A DNA stretch of 64,000 nt from Spirochaetaceae bacterium (GCA_025355995.1 JANXYQ010000008.1:1-64000), one strand, 5' to 3'. Positions 15,551 through 24,479 are shown, counted from the stretch's first letter. Notes: generated by a model from the letters alone, not told the origin. Numbers and translations are program-made.

Positions 15551-17376
15551 CCACGCGCGAGGCCAACCTGGAAGCCCTGGGGCGGCGCTTTCCCGAGCTG
15601 GCCTCCCTCGTCGCGGCCGCGGAGGAAATCGAGCTCGAGCCGCTTAAGGCCGCTACCGGCGAGCCTAGCGCCCGCCTGCCCGGCGGACTCCTCCACTCGA
15701 GCCGCGATCCCCGGGCCGAGGCTCGGCGGATCGCCGAGGCCTCCGCGAGCTCCGGCGCCGACACCACGGCCCTCCTGGGCTTCGGCCTGGGCTATATCGC
15801 GGAGGCCCTCCTCGAGGGCGGCGCCGAGCGCGTCATCGCCTGCGAGGCGGAGCCCGGCGCCCTCAAGGCAGCCTTCGGCCTCCGCGACCTCGGCACCCTC
15901 CTCGCCGACGAGAGGCTGGGCTTCGTGGTGGGCGGCGAGCCCGAGGGCCTGATCTCCGCCCTCGAGCTTTCCGGCGGCGCGAATGCCGCCGTCCTCGAGC
16001 TCAAGGCGGCGACCCTGGCGCGGGGAGAGTGGTTCGATAGGGCTCGCCGCGCGGCAGAGCGCTGGAACTCCAAGGGCGCGGTCAACGAGAATACCCTGCG
16101 ACGCTTCGGCAGGCTCTGGGTCCGCAATCTCTCGCGCAACCTGTGGGCGGCCGCGGCCTTTCCGGGGGTTGAGCGCCTAACGGGCCTCTTCGCGGGCGAG
16201 GCCGCCGCCCCGCCGATCCCGGCCCTCGTCCTCGCCGCGGGACCGAGCCTCGACCTTGTCCTCCCCCATATCGGAGAAATCTCGAAGCGCGCCCTCGTCG
16301 TCTGCGTGGACACTGCGTTGCGCAGCCTCCTGCGCTTCGGCATGGAGCCCGACTTCCTCGTCGTCGTCGATCCCCAATATTGGAACTGGCGTCACCTCGC
16401 GGGGCTCACGTCGCCCTCCTCCTTCCTCGTCTCGGAGACGGCGGCCTGGCCCGCCATCTTCCGCGGGGAGCAGCGGGGGACCTTCCTCGGAGGCTCCCTC
16501 TTCCCTTTAGGCCGCAGGATAGAGGCCCTCGCCGGGGCCAAGGGGCACCTGGGCGCGGGCGGCTCGGTGGCGACGAGCGCCTGGGACCTCTGCCGCATCA
16601 TGGGCTGCTCCGCCGCCTGGATGGCCGGCCTCGACCTGGCCTTCCCCGGCGGGCAGACCCACGCCAAGGCGAGCCTCTTCGAGCAGCGCGCCCTCGCGTC
16701 GGGGGAGCGACTCGCGCCGGCCTCGAGCGCCCAGGCGGAGGCCCTTGTCGGCGGCTCGAGCTTCGAGGCTCCCTCCGCCGAGGGCGGGACCGTGCGCACG
16801 GACCAGCGCATGACGCTCTACGCCTGGTGGTTCGAGAGCCGCCTCTCGCGGCCCCTCTCCCCGCCCACGCTCTCGCTGAGCCCCGGCGGTCTCGGCATTC
16901 CCGGCCTGGCCGTCGGCAGCGTCGAGGAGCTCCTCTCCCTGCCCGACCGTCGCGGCGAGATCGACGCCCGCCTCGAGCGGGCCGCCGCCATGCAGGCCGA
17001 GGCCCAGGCGGGAGGCCGGCCCTCGGACTGCGTCGCCGAGGGGCTCGCCGGGCTGCGCACGGAGCTCGAGGCCATCGCTCGAATCGCAGAGGGAGCGCGA
17101 GCGGCCGCGCGCGAGGGTCGGACTGCCTTCGCGGCGGGGGAAGACTGCCGCGGCTGCCTCGCCGTCCTCGAGAGCGCGGACAGGGCCCTTCTCGAGGAGG
17201 ATGCGCGGGACATCGCGGGCTTCCTGCTGCCGCCCCTGGCCGAGATCCTGGGCGCGAAGGCCCGCGACCTCGGCGACGGCCTCGAGCGCTCGGAGCGGCT
17301 CTACGAGAGGCTGGCCGAATCGGCCCGCTACCACCTCGGCGTCCTCCGCGACGCCCGATTCGGCTACAAAAATTAA
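15547..17376 (+). CDS. DUF115 / motility-accessory-factor-like protein
   Basis: A 609-residue protein with the DUF115 (MptE-like, Maf-type) domain at about residues 205-440. It has PALVLAAGPSLDLVLPHIG, VVCVDTALRSLLRFG and PDFLVVVDPQYWNWRH. Maf-family members are implicated in flagellin glycosylation, adding nonulosonic acids in other bacteria, and the pterin-enzyme relative binds nucleotide substrates. Here the domain is preceded by about 200 residues of a less conserved region (TALLGFGLGYIAEALLEGGAERVIACEAE) and followed by a helical tail. The start is TTG 15547, which overlaps the PBP stop as TTGA. A role in glycosylating flagellar or surface proteins is inference. Confidence 0.82.
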   Translation: MTTREANLEALGRRFPELASLVAAAEEIELEPLKAATGEPSARLPGGLLHSSRDPRAEARRIAEASASSGADTTALLGFGLGYIAEALLEGGAERVIACEAEPGALKAAFGLRDLGTLLADERLGFVVGGEPEGLISALELSGGANAAVLELKAATLARGEWFDRARRAAERWNSKGAVNENTLRRFGRLWVRNLSRNLWAAAAFPGVERLTGLFAGEAAAPPIPALVLAAGPSLDLVLPHIGEISKRALVVCVDTALRSLLRFGMEPDFLVVVDPQYWNWRHLAGLTSPSSFLVSETAAWPAIFRGEQRGTFLGGSLFPLGRRIEALAGAKGHLGAGGSVATSAWDLCRIMGCSAAWMAGLDLAFPGGQTHAKASLFEQRALASGERLAPASSAQAEALVGGSSFEAPSAEGGTVRTDQRMTLYAWWFESRLSRPLSPPTLSLSPGGLGIPGLAVGSVEELLSLPDRRGEIDARLERAAAMQAEAQAGGRPSDCVAEGLAGLRTELEAIARIAEGARAAAREGRTAFAAGEDCRGCLAVLESADRALLEEDARDIAGFLLPPLAEILGAKARDLGDGLERSERLYERLAESARYHLGVLRDARFGYKN

Positions 17377-17427
17377 GGTTTTGCGCGGAATTGCCGAAAA
17401 TATCCTTGGAGGGTAAAAGCTCCACCA

Positions 17428-17464
17428 CGGTATGCTACCTGACGTCCAGGCATACCGTTTTTTT
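17428..17464 (+). terminator. Rho-independent terminator of the lepB-PBP-DUF115 operon
   Basis: A perfect 8-bp stem, CGGTATGC (17428-17435) with GCATACCG (17450-17457), is followed directly by seven T. It lies 50 bp after the DUF115 stop. Confidence 0.92.
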
Positions 17465-17669
17465 ATGCCCCGCCCGGCGATCGCGTCGGGTTCGTCGAAG
17501 GCATGGACTAAGGCCGGGGTCCTTCTCCGACGGCGTCTATACCGTTACATCGTGGACCCTCGCCTTCAGGACCTTCTCCAGGAAGTCAGGCGCTTAAGGG
17601 CTTTTCGCGGCCATGTTTCGACTCCATCGCATTGCCTATCCCTCGTCATATACAGTACTTTCTCCGCTT

Positions 17670-18566
17670 ATGGAAGAAATGATCAAGGCGACGCCCATCC
17701 TCGAGGTGCGCGACCTGCGCAAGTCCTACGGCAAGGTCAAGGCGGTGGACGGCATCAGCTTCGCCGTTCGCGAGGGCAGCTGCTTCGGCATCCTGGGCCC
17801 CAACGGCGCAGGCAAGACGACCGCGATCGAGGTCATCGAGACGATACACGATCCCGATTCGGGGACCATCCTCTACCGCGGCGAGGCAGTGGCCCGCTCG
17901 TTCAAGGAAAACATAGGCATCCAGTTCCAGGACACATCCCTCCAGGAATTCCTCACGGTGCGCGAGACGCTCGAGCTCTTCTCCAAGCTCTACCCGAGGC
18001 CTCGGCCCATGGACGAGATCATCGCGGACTGCTCCCTCGAGGAATTCATAGACCGCGACAACCGCAAGCTCTCCGGGGGCCAGCGCCAGCGCATGCTCCT
18101 CGGCATAGCCCTCGTGAATAACCCCGACCTGCTTTTCCTCGACGAGCCGACTACCGGCCTCGATCCCCACGCGCGGCGCAATTTCTGGCGCCTCGTCCAG
18201 GGCATCAAGGCCCAGGGCAAGACAGTCATCCTCACCACGCACTACATGGACGAGGCCGAATACCTCTGCGACGACATCATCGTGATGGACCACGGGCACA
18301 TCATCGAGTCGGGCCGGCCCCGCGAACTCCTGCTTAAGCACTTCGGCGAGGCGGTGATCCGCGTGCCCGAGGCGGCAGTCCCGGCCGGCGCCGCATTCAG
18401 CTGCCCCGCCGAGAGCGAGGAGGGCTTCGTTTCCCTGACCTGCGCGGATACCGACGCGACCCTGCGAGAGCTCGTCGCGGCGGGCGTGGACCTGCGCGGC
18501 GTGCTCGTCGAGCGGCGGAATCTCGACGATCTCTTCCTCAAACTCACCGGATCGGGGTTGGATTAA
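17670..18566 (+). CDS. ABC transporter ATP-binding protein (ABC-2 type exporter)
   Basis: A 298-residue ATPase of the DrrA/multidrug and lipid exporter group. It has Walker A GPNGAGKTT, the signature LSGGQRQRM, Walker B LLFLDEPTTGLD and the switch His in TTHYMDEAEYL. Residues about 225-298 form the usual C-terminal extension of this subfamily. The start is uncertain: ATG 17670, ATG 17679 and ATG 17613 are all in frame, and none has a well-spaced ribosome site. The permease follows after one base, so the two form one transporter. The substrate is unknown; drug, lipid or bacteriocin export are all possible. Confidence 0.92.
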   Translation: MEEMIKATPILEVRDLRKSYGKVKAVDGISFAVREGSCFGILGPNGAGKTTAIEVIETIHDPDSGTILYRGEAVARSFKENIGIQFQDTSLQEFLTVRETLELFSKLYPRPRPMDEIIADCSLEEFIDRDNRKLSGGQRQRMLLGIALVNNPDLLFLDEPTTGLDPHARRNFWRLVQGIKAQGKTVILTTHYMDEAEYLCDDIIVMDHGHIIESGRPRELLLKHFGEAVIRVPEAAVPAGAAFSCPAESEEGFVSLTCADTDATLRELVAAGVDLRGVLVERRNLDDLFLKLTGSGLD

Positions 18567-18567
18567 C

Positions 18568-19593
18568 ATGCAGAAATTCTGGGCAGTTTTCGTCGCTAGA
18601 AATCTCGAGTTCTTTCGCGACAGGTCGACGCTGATCTTCAACCTGGTCTTCCCCATCATCCTCATCTTCGGCTTCGCCTTCGCCTTCCCGGGGGGAGGGG
18701 GCACGACGTTCAAGATCGGCACCGTGGGCGAGGCGCCCGCCGCCGGAAGCGCTTCCGACGTCGCCTTCCTGCACTACAAGAACCTGCAGCTCGTCCCCTA
18801 CGCCTCGCTCGAGCAGCCCCTCGACAGGCTGGCGCATCACCAGATCGACATGGTGATCGACTATTCGAAGGGCGAGTACTACGTCAACGACGCATCCGCC
18901 AACGGCTACGTCCTAGAGAAGATGCTCCTGCCCGCGAACTCGGGGAAGGCCGCGGGGGCGGTCGTCTTCGCGAAAAAGACCGTGACCGGAGCACCCATAC
19001 GCTACGTCGACTGGTTCATCCCGGGCGTCATCGGCATCAACATCCTCTTCGGCAGTCTCTCCGGCGTCGGCTTCGTCATCGTGCGCTACCGCCGCAACGG
19101 GGTGCTCAAGCGCTTCAAGGCCACGCCCCTCTCCGCCTTCCAGTTCGTCAGCGCCCAGGTGCTGTCGCGCTTCTTCATCGTCGCCTTCATCTCGGCGGTC
19201 ATCTTCACCGGAACCGACCTCGTGCTCCATTTCCGCATGGCCGGGTCCTGGGGTCTGCTCGCCCTCGTCAATGCGCTCGCGATCCTGTGCATGATCTCGA
19301 TCGGCCTCGTCTTTGCCTCCAGGATCAAGAGCGAGGAAGTCGCGGGCGGCATCATGAACCTCATCACCTGGCCGATGATGATCCTCTCCGGAGTCTTCTT
19401 TTCCCTCGAGGGCACTCCCCGCGCAATGCAGGTCGCCTCTCGGGCCTTCCCGATCACCTACTACATCGAGGCCTCGCGGGCGATCATGCTCGACGGGGCC
19501 GGCTTCGCGCAGGTCGCCGGGGACCTCGGCGTGCTCGCGGCCATGACCTTAGTCTTCCTAGCGGCGGCGGCAGCCCTCTTCAAGTGGGAGTAG
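18568..19593 (+). CDS. ABC-2 type transporter permease
   Basis: A 341-residue integral membrane protein and partner of the preceding ATPase. One N-terminal helix (LIFNLVFPIILIFGFAFAFP) is followed by an extracytoplasmic domain of about 110 residues. Five further helices follow (GVIGINILFGSLSGVGFVIV, then ILCMISIGLVFASRI, MMILSGVFFSLEG and LGVLAAMTLVFLAAAAALF). The architecture fits the ABC2_membrane_3 family. The large loop between helices 1 and 2 is typical of exporters with a periplasmic substrate-contact domain. Confidence 0.92.
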   Translation: MQKFWAVFVARNLEFFRDRSTLIFNLVFPIILIFGFAFAFPGGGGTTFKIGTVGEAPAAGSASDVAFLHYKNLQLVPYASLEQPLDRLAHHQIDMVIDYSKGEYYVNDASANGYVLEKMLLPANSGKAAGAVVFAKKTVTGAPIRYVDWFIPGVIGINILFGSLSGVGFVIVRYRRNGVLKRFKATPLSAFQFVSAQVLSRFFIVAFISAVIFTGTDLVLHFRMAGSWGLLALVNALAILCMISIGLVFASRIKSEEVAGGIMNLITWPMMILSGVFFSLEGTPRAMQVASRAFPITYYIEASRAIMLDGAGFAQVAGDLGVLAAMTLVFLAAAAALFKWE

Positions 19594-19611
19594 GCATCTC
19601 ACGGAAAATGG

Positions 19612-19651
19612 TTGACGAAATGGGTTAAATATGATATTGATAATCATTATC
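19612..19651 (+). promoter_or_regulatory. fur promoter with a near-perfect Fur box
   Basis: GATATTGATAATCATTATC (19633-19651) differs from the classic 19-bp Fur box GATAATGATAATCATTATC at one position. It overlaps a likely -10 element TATTGA (19635-19640), placed 17 bases after TTGACG (19612-19617). Repression by Fe-bound Fur would block RNA polymerase, so fur is probably autoregulated. An AAGGAGG ribosome site follows before the ATG at 19668. Confidence 0.88.
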
Positions 19652-19667
19652 TAAAAGGAGGACTGCC

Positions 19668-20108
19668 ATGAGCGAGCGCGAGGTGCTCGAAGTCTATCTT
19701 CGGGAGAGAGGGCAGAAGATGACCTCTCCCCGCGAGACCGTGCTCGACGCCTTCCTCAAGCTCGAGCGGCACGTCACCGCGGAGGAGCTCCTCGCCGCCG
19801 CCCGGCGCATCGACCCGGGAATCGGACAGGCCACCGTCTTCCGGACGATTAAGCTGCTAGCGGAGGCTGGGCTGGCCCGCGAAGCCTGTCCCGACGACGG
19901 GGCGCGGCGTTTCGAGCACGCCTATCGGCACGAGCATCATGACCACCTCGTCTGCGTCGAGTGCGGCGCGGTGGTGGAGTTCAAGGACGAGGCCATCGAG
20001 CGGGCCCAGCAGGCGGTCTATCGAAGGCACGGCTATGCGCCGAGCGGCCACAGGATGGAGCTCCTCGGCCTCTGCCCGGACTGCGCGAAGGCTTCGAAGC
20101 GAAAATAG
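19668..20108 (+). CDS. fur: Fur-family ferric uptake regulator
   Basis: A 146-residue Fur-family repressor. The N-terminal winged helix (GQKMTSPRETVLDAFLKL, ATVFRTIKLLAEAG) is followed by the metal-sensing segment EHAYRHEHHDHLVCVECG, with structural zinc Cys pairs CVEC and CPDC. The His/Asp cluster fits a Fur or Zur-type sensor. The upstream box and the following feo genes support an iron role. It precedes feoA by 78 bp, interrupted by a terminator-like hairpin. Confidence 0.93.
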   Translation: MSEREVLEVYLRERGQKMTSPRETVLDAFLKLERHVTAEELLAAARRIDPGIGQATVFRTIKLLAEAGLAREACPDDGARRFEHAYRHEHHDHLVCVECGAVVEFKDEAIERAQQAVYRRHGYAPSGHRMELLGLCPDCAKASKRK

Positions 20109-20111
20109 GCG

Positions 20112-20141
20112 GCCCGTGGCCTCGCCTGCGGGCTTTTTTTT
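20112..20141 (+). terminator. Terminator or attenuator between fur and feoA
   Basis: GCCCG (20112-20116) pairs with CGGGC (20129-20133), with an inner GGC/GCC extension, followed by eight T. It ends the fur transcript or partly limits read-through into feoAB. Confidence 0.65.
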
Positions 20142-20152
20142 CCGCGAACGCC

Positions 20153-20165
20153 GATAACGGTTATC
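20153..20165. promoter_or_regulatory. Palindrome upstream of feoA (possible operator)
   Basis: GATAACGGTTATC is a perfect 13-bp inverted repeat, 21 bp before the feoA ATG. It resembles a shortened Fur-type operator (GATAAN-TTATC halves). An iron-dependent operator is inference. Confidence 0.4.
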
Positions 20166-20186
20166 AACTAACCGGAGGAGATATCC

Positions 20187-20429
20187 ATGGTCGTTTCGGA
20201 TGCCCGCGCAGGGTCGGAATTCCGCGTCCTGCGCGTGACCCTCGGCAAGGAGGTGGGCAAGCGCCTCGCCGACATGGGCTTCACCGAGGGCGCCGAGGGG
20301 CAGGTGGTGCGGAGCGGCTTTCGGCTCGGAGGCGCTTTCCGCGGCCCCTTCCAGGTGCGGATCCGGGGCTACGACATTCTCCTCAGGCGCAGCGAGGCGG
20401 CCGGCATCGAGATCGAGGTCGGGTCGTGA
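20187..20429 (+). CDS. feoA: Ferrous iron transport protein A
   Basis: An 80-residue FeoA with the SH3-like fold: LGKEVGKRLADMGFTEG, then GAFRGPFQVRIRGYDILLRRSEA. FeoA is a small cytosolic partner that interacts with FeoB. A strong ribosome site (GGAGGAG) precedes the ATG. The stop overlaps the feoB start (GTGA at 20426-20429), indicating coupled expression. Confidence 0.92.
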   Translation: MVVSDARAGSEFRVLRVTLGKEVGKRLADMGFTEGAEGQVVRSGFRLGGAFRGPFQVRIRGYDILLRRSEAAGIEIEVGS

Positions 20430-22561
20430 GCTTCGACGCCAGGGGAGCGGTCCCGGTACGGCCGCTGCGCATAGCCCTCGCCGGCAATCCCAACGCGGGC
20501 AAGACCAGCCTGTTCAACGCCCTCACCGGCGCCCACCGCAAGGTCGGCAACTATCCCGGCGTGACCGTGGAGAAGAGGGAGGGCTCGCGCTTCCGGAACG
20601 GCCGCGAGTACGTGTTCATCGACCTTCCGGGTATCTACAGCCTGACCGCATACTCGATCGACGAGGTCGTCGCCCGCGATTTCCTCCTGGACGAACGGCC
20701 CGACCTCATCATAGACGTGCTCGACTCGACCAACCTCGAGCGCAACCTCTACCTCTGCCTCCAGTTCCAGGAGCTCGGTATTCCCGTGGTCGGGGCGCTC
20801 AACATGAGCGACGAGGCCGAAGCCAAGGGCATCACGGTAGACGAGAAGGCCCTCTCAGCCCTCCTCGGCCTCACGATGGCCAAGACCGTCGGCACGAAGG
20901 GCTCGGGCATCGAAGGCCTCCTGGACCTCGTGGACCGCGCGGTCGCGGGCTGGGTGAAGGCGAGCGGGCCCGCGCTTCCGCGATCGATCCGCTACGGAGA
21001 CGAGATCGAGGCGCGCATCGAACCGATCGAGGCGGCCATCGCGGCCGACCCCCTCTTCGCCGCGCGTTTCCCCCCGCGCTGGATGGCGGTGAAGCTGATC
21101 GAGAAGGACGCCGACGCCCGTGAGAGGCTATCGGGCCATCGTGACGCGGCTGGCGTCGAGGCCCTCGCGGCCTCGGCGGTCGCCTGGATCGAGAAGCACT
21201 ACGCGAGAGACGCCGAGATAGTCGTCTCCGAGCGCCGATACGGGTATATCAGGGGCGCCGCGAGGGAGGCCATCTCCCGCTTCGGCAAGCCCGATTTCTC
21301 CCTCACCGAGGCGATCGACGCGATCATCATGAACCGCTTCCTCGCCCTGCCCATCTTCGCGGCGATCCTCTGGGGAGTGTTCCAGCTGACCTTCAAGCTA
21401 GGCGCCTACCCGATGGGCTGGCTGGAGTCCGCCTTCGCCTGGCTCGGCGGGGCCGCGACCTCGGCCCTGCCCGCCGGCATACTGCGCTCCCTCGTCGTGG
21501 AGGGGATCATCGGAGGGGTGGGCTCGGTCTTCTCCTTCGTGCCCCTCATCGTCATCCTCTTCTTCCTCCTCTCGGTGCTCGAGGACGTCGGCTATATGTC
21601 GAGGGCCGCGTTCGCGACCGACCGGCTCCTTCACTCCTTCGGCCTCCACGGCCAGTCGGTCTTCCCGCTGATGCTCGGTTTCGGCTGTTCGGTGCCGGCG
21701 ATCATGGCCGCGCGCACGCTCAAGAGTCCGCGGGACAGGATCGCGACCATCCTCGCCATCCCCTTCATGAGCTGCGGCGCGAAACTGCCGGTCTACGTTC
21801 TCCTGTCCGCCGCCTTCTTTCCCAAGAACCCGGGGGCCGTCGTCATGCTGGTCTACGCCATCGGGGTCTCCCTTTCCCTCGCCTCGGCCTGGGTGCTGAG
21901 CAAGACCGCCCTTCGGGGCGACCCGACTCCCTTCGTGATGGAGCTGCCTCCCTATCGGGCGCCGACCCTGAGCGGCCTGCTCTGGCACGTCGGTGAGAAG
22001 ACCCAGTCCTACGTGAAGAAGGCGGGTACCGTGATCCTGGCCTCGGCCATCCTCGTATGGGCGATCACGAGCTTCCCGGTATACAGGCCGGCGCCGGGCC
22101 TCGCGGACTCGGGAACGAGGGCCGAGGCGGCGATGGAGCAGAGCTTCGCCGGCAGGATCGGTAAATTCATCGAACCCGCGTTCAAGCCCCTCGGCTTCGA
22201 CTGGAAGATAGGCGTCGCGACCGTCACGGGCTTCACGGCGAAGGAAGTCATCGTCTCGACCCTCGGCGTCCTCTACAAGGTCCGGGGCGGGGAGGGCGCG
22301 GGGAGCTCCGGACTGAGGGCGGCCCTCGCGGCCGATCCCGTATTCAGCCCCCTGGTGGCCTTCGTCCTGATGCTCTTCACCTTGATCATCCCGCCCTGCT
22401 TCGCGGCGCTCGCGACCATCAGGGCCGAGCTAGGATGGAAGTGGCTGGGCTTCTCCGTCGCCTTCATGCTGATCCTGGGTTGGGGCCTGGGAGTCGCCGT
22501 CTACCAGGTCGGCTCCCTTCTGGCCCTGGCGGCGCCTCTCGCGGCGGGGGGCGCCGCGTGA
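20426..22561 (+). CDS. feoB: Ferrous iron transport protein B
   Basis: A 711-residue FeoB, the inner-membrane Fe(II) permease. An N-terminal G domain (residues about 10-170) has GNPNAGKTS, the G2/G3 region with DLPG, and NMSD. It is followed by the helical GDI-like region. The membrane domain with two Gate motifs follows: RAAFATDRLLHSFGLHGQSVFPLMLGFGCSVPAIM and the second half with TGFTAKEVIVSTLG. The GTG start overlaps the feoA stop. The end overlaps the next small gene (GTGA), giving a tight feoA-feoB-accessory operon. Confidence 0.95.
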   Translation: MSFDARGAVPVRPLRIALAGNPNAGKTSLFNALTGAHRKVGNYPGVTVEKREGSRFRNGREYVFIDLPGIYSLTAYSIDEVVARDFLLDERPDLIIDVLDSTNLERNLYLCLQFQELGIPVVGALNMSDEAEAKGITVDEKALSALLGLTMAKTVGTKGSGIEGLLDLVDRAVAGWVKASGPALPRSIRYGDEIEARIEPIEAAIAADPLFAARFPPRWMAVKLIEKDADARERLSGHRDAAGVEALAASAVAWIEKHYARDAEIVVSERRYGYIRGAAREAISRFGKPDFSLTEAIDAIIMNRFLALPIFAAILWGVFQLTFKLGAYPMGWLESAFAWLGGAATSALPAGILRSLVVEGIIGGVGSVFSFVPLIVILFFLLSVLEDVGYMSRAAFATDRLLHSFGLHGQSVFPLMLGFGCSVPAIMAARTLKSPRDRIATILAIPFMSCGAKLPVYVLLSAAFFPKNPGAVVMLVYAIGVSLSLASAWVLSKTALRGDPTPFVMELPPYRAPTLSGLLWHVGEKTQSYVKKAGTVILASAILVWAITSFPVYRPAPGLADSGTRAEAAMEQSFAGRIGKFIEPAFKPLGFDWKIGVATVTGFTAKEVIVSTLGVLYKVRGGEGAGSSGLRAALAADPVFSPLVAFVLMLFTLIIPPCFAALATIRAELGWKWLGFSVAFMLILGWGLGVAVYQVGSLLALAAPLAAGGAA

Positions 22562-22791
22562 ACGAAACTCTGCAGGCCGTCCTTGTCGCCGCCGCCGTGG
22601 CCCTCGCCGCCGCCTACGCGCTTCGCCGCGCCTATAAAGCGGCTCGCGGTCGAGGTTCAGCCTGCTGCGACTCCGACCCCGGCTCGGCCTCCTGCTGCGA
22701 CGGCTGCGAGGGTTGCCCCGGCGCGGCGGAGTGCGCGGATCGCGCGGATCGCGCGCCGCTTTCGCCCGCGAACCGCCGCGATCGGGCCTAA
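22558..22791 (+). CDS. FeoB-associated Cys-rich membrane protein
   Basis: A 77-residue protein with one transmembrane helix (LQAVLVAAAVALAAAYALRR) followed by a Cys-rich tail (ACCDSD, CCDGCEGCPGAAEC). This matches the small FeoB-associated Cys-rich family that follows feoB in many anaerobes. Some authors compare it with FeoC, but a role is not established. It starts at GTG 22558 inside the feoB stop. It is too short for confident functional claims beyond context. Confidence 0.8.
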   Translation: MNETLQAVLVAAAVALAAAYALRRAYKAARGRGSACCDSDPGSASCCDGCEGCPGAAECADRADRAPLSPANRRDRA

Positions 22792-22831
22792 GGACCTTTT
22801 TCCCGGCCCTGAGGCGGGCTATACTCCGGGT

Positions 22832-23389
22832 ATGGATTACGCACGAAGCCATTTCGCCTATCTCGCCCGCTACAATCGCGGCGCCAACACTGCCCTGGTC
22901 GGCCACCTGTCCGCGTTGCCGGCCAGCGAGATATCCAAGCCCCGAGGCTCCTATTTCGGCTCGATCCAGGGGATCCTCGACCATACGATCATGTGCGACA
23001 TCAACTGGCTGAGGCGCTTCCGCGAGCTCTTCGCCTCCGACGAGCCCTTGAACCGGCCGCGCCTCGCGCCGGCCGGCCATGCCTGGACCGTCTTCGAATT
23101 CCCCGTCTTCGAGGAGTTCCGGAGGGAGAGGGCGGTCGTCGACGCGATCTTCGAGGATTGGGTCGCGTTAGCCGACACCGACCGCTTCGGCGAGGTCCTG
23201 GCCTACTCGGACTCGCACGGCTCGCCCCGGCGCTATTACATGCACGAGGCCCTGGACCACGTCTTCAACCACCAGACGCACCATCGGGGGCAGGTCTCGC
23301 AGATCCTCGACGAGCTGGGCATCGAGCACGACTATTCCAATCTCGTCGGCTGCGCCGCGGCGCCCGGCGAGAGCCCCGCCGCGCCGTAG
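22832..23389 (+). CDS. DinB-family protein
   Basis: A 185-residue four-helix-bundle protein of the DinB/YfiT metal-dependent family. Likely metal His residues lie in LDHTIMCD (about residue 51) and in HVFNHQTHHRGQ (about 145-155). Family members are thiol-dependent or hydrolase-like enzymes, often of unknown substrate. The last 58 bp overlap the 3' end of the convergent tocopherol-cyclase-like gene. Confidence 0.85.
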   Translation: MDYARSHFAYLARYNRGANTALVGHLSALPASEISKPRGSYFGSIQGILDHTIMCDINWLRRFRELFASDEPLNRPRLAPAGHAWTVFEFPVFEEFRRERAVVDAIFEDWVALADTDRFGEVLAYSDSHGSPRRYYMHEALDHVFNHQTHHRGQVSQILDELGIEHDYSNLVGCAAAPGESPAAP

Positions 23390-24372
23390 CTCGGCACCCG
23401 CCCGAACAGGAGGCGGGTGTCCCCGACGAGCTCGAGGCCCGCGCCCGGGGCTTCGTCCTCGAACAGGACCCTTCCCGAAACGACCCACCTCAGTCCGATG
23501 GACGCGTCGACGCTCTCGGAGATGCGGCGGGTCAGCGAACCCTTGACGGGAGCGCGCAGGAGGCCGCCGCGCGAGCGCGTGGCCGAGATCTCGAGGCGCG
23601 AGGCGCCGCGGGAGACGACGAGGCCGATCGAGCCGTCGTCGAGGGCGAGCTCCGAGAGCCGCGCTCCCGTGTACGTGGCCTCGCGCAGGGGCCGGCCCCC
23701 CAGGGAGCCGACGCAGAGGAAGCCCGTGAAGGCCGAGCCCATCCAGGGGATGTCGGCGATCGAGAGCATGAAGGAGTCGCCCTCGGCCTCGAAGTTGTTG
23801 GACTGCATCCAGATCCAGCTGGAGGGCATGGAACTGCCCCAGTCCTTCTCGATGTAGCCCCGGCCCGGCCCGGAGCTTCCGTCGAGCCGGACGCGGCGGG
23901 CGCCCGCCGTGAAGCCTCCCCGCACGCGGTGGTCCAGGGACACGAGGCCGTGGCGGCATTCCATAAAAGGCGCGAAGGAGAAGGGGCCCATGACGCCAGG
24001 CGATAATAGCCGCGTCGGGAGGCGCCCGAAGGGGCCGAAGGAGAGCTCGCCCTTGAAGCTCCCCTCCTCGCCCTCGAGGTCGAGTACCAGCCCTGATTCC
24101 GAGAAGCGGCTCCCGCCCACGCGGAGCTCCAGCCGGTCCTCGGCTCCGAAGAATTCCTCGAGCGGATACTGGAACCACCAGGTCCTTCCCGTCCTACCCT
24201 CGATGGCCTGGACGAAGGAATAGCCCTCGCCCTCGCGCTCGCCGCGAGAGATTCCGGGGATGAAGGACCAGGCCTCCGAGCGGTCGGCCGAGACCTGCTT
24301 GAAGTACCAGCCCTCGAAGTAGCTGCGTTTCTTGCGCGCTCCCTGGTAGGGCGCCGATCTCCATGGGTTCAT
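23332..24372 (-). CDS. Tocopherol-cyclase-like family protein
   Basis: A 346-residue protein with the tocopherol cyclase family pattern. It starts GARKKRSYFEGWYFKQVS and has WWFQYPLEEFFG. RGYIEKDWGSSMPSSWIWMQSNNF is the most conserved stretch, and MGSAFTGFLCVGSLGG follows. Plant and cyanobacterial members cyclise tocopherol precursors. Bacterial members outside cyanobacteria, including spirochaetes and Firmicutes, have no known role and probably bind a lipid or isoprenoid. It is convergent with DinB, with a 58-bp overlap. Confidence 0.8.
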   Translation of the reverse strand: MNPWRSAPYQGARKKRSYFEGWYFKQVSADRSEAWSFIPGISRGEREGEGYSFVQAIEGRTGRTWWFQYPLEEFFGAEDRLELRVGGSRFSESGLVLDLEGEEGSFKGELSFGPFGRLPTRLLSPGVMGPFSFAPFMECRHGLVSLDHRVRGGFTAGARRVRLDGSSGPGRGYIEKDWGSSMPSSWIWMQSNNFEAEGDSFMLSIADIPWMGSAFTGFLCVGSLGGRPLREATYTGARLSELALDDGSIGLVVSRGASRLEISATRSRGGLLRAPVKGSLTRRISESVDASIGLRWVVSGRVLFEDEAPGAGLELVGDTRLLFGRVPSYGAAGLSPGAAAQPTRLE

Positions 24373-24479
24373 GGATGGAAGGTACTGCCCGGGACGGCGC
24401 CGGACAAGCGCGGAGGCCCGCCCTCGCTTGCCCCGCGTCGGTCGGCGGCGCTAGAATGGCGCCAGATCGGAGGGACCGC

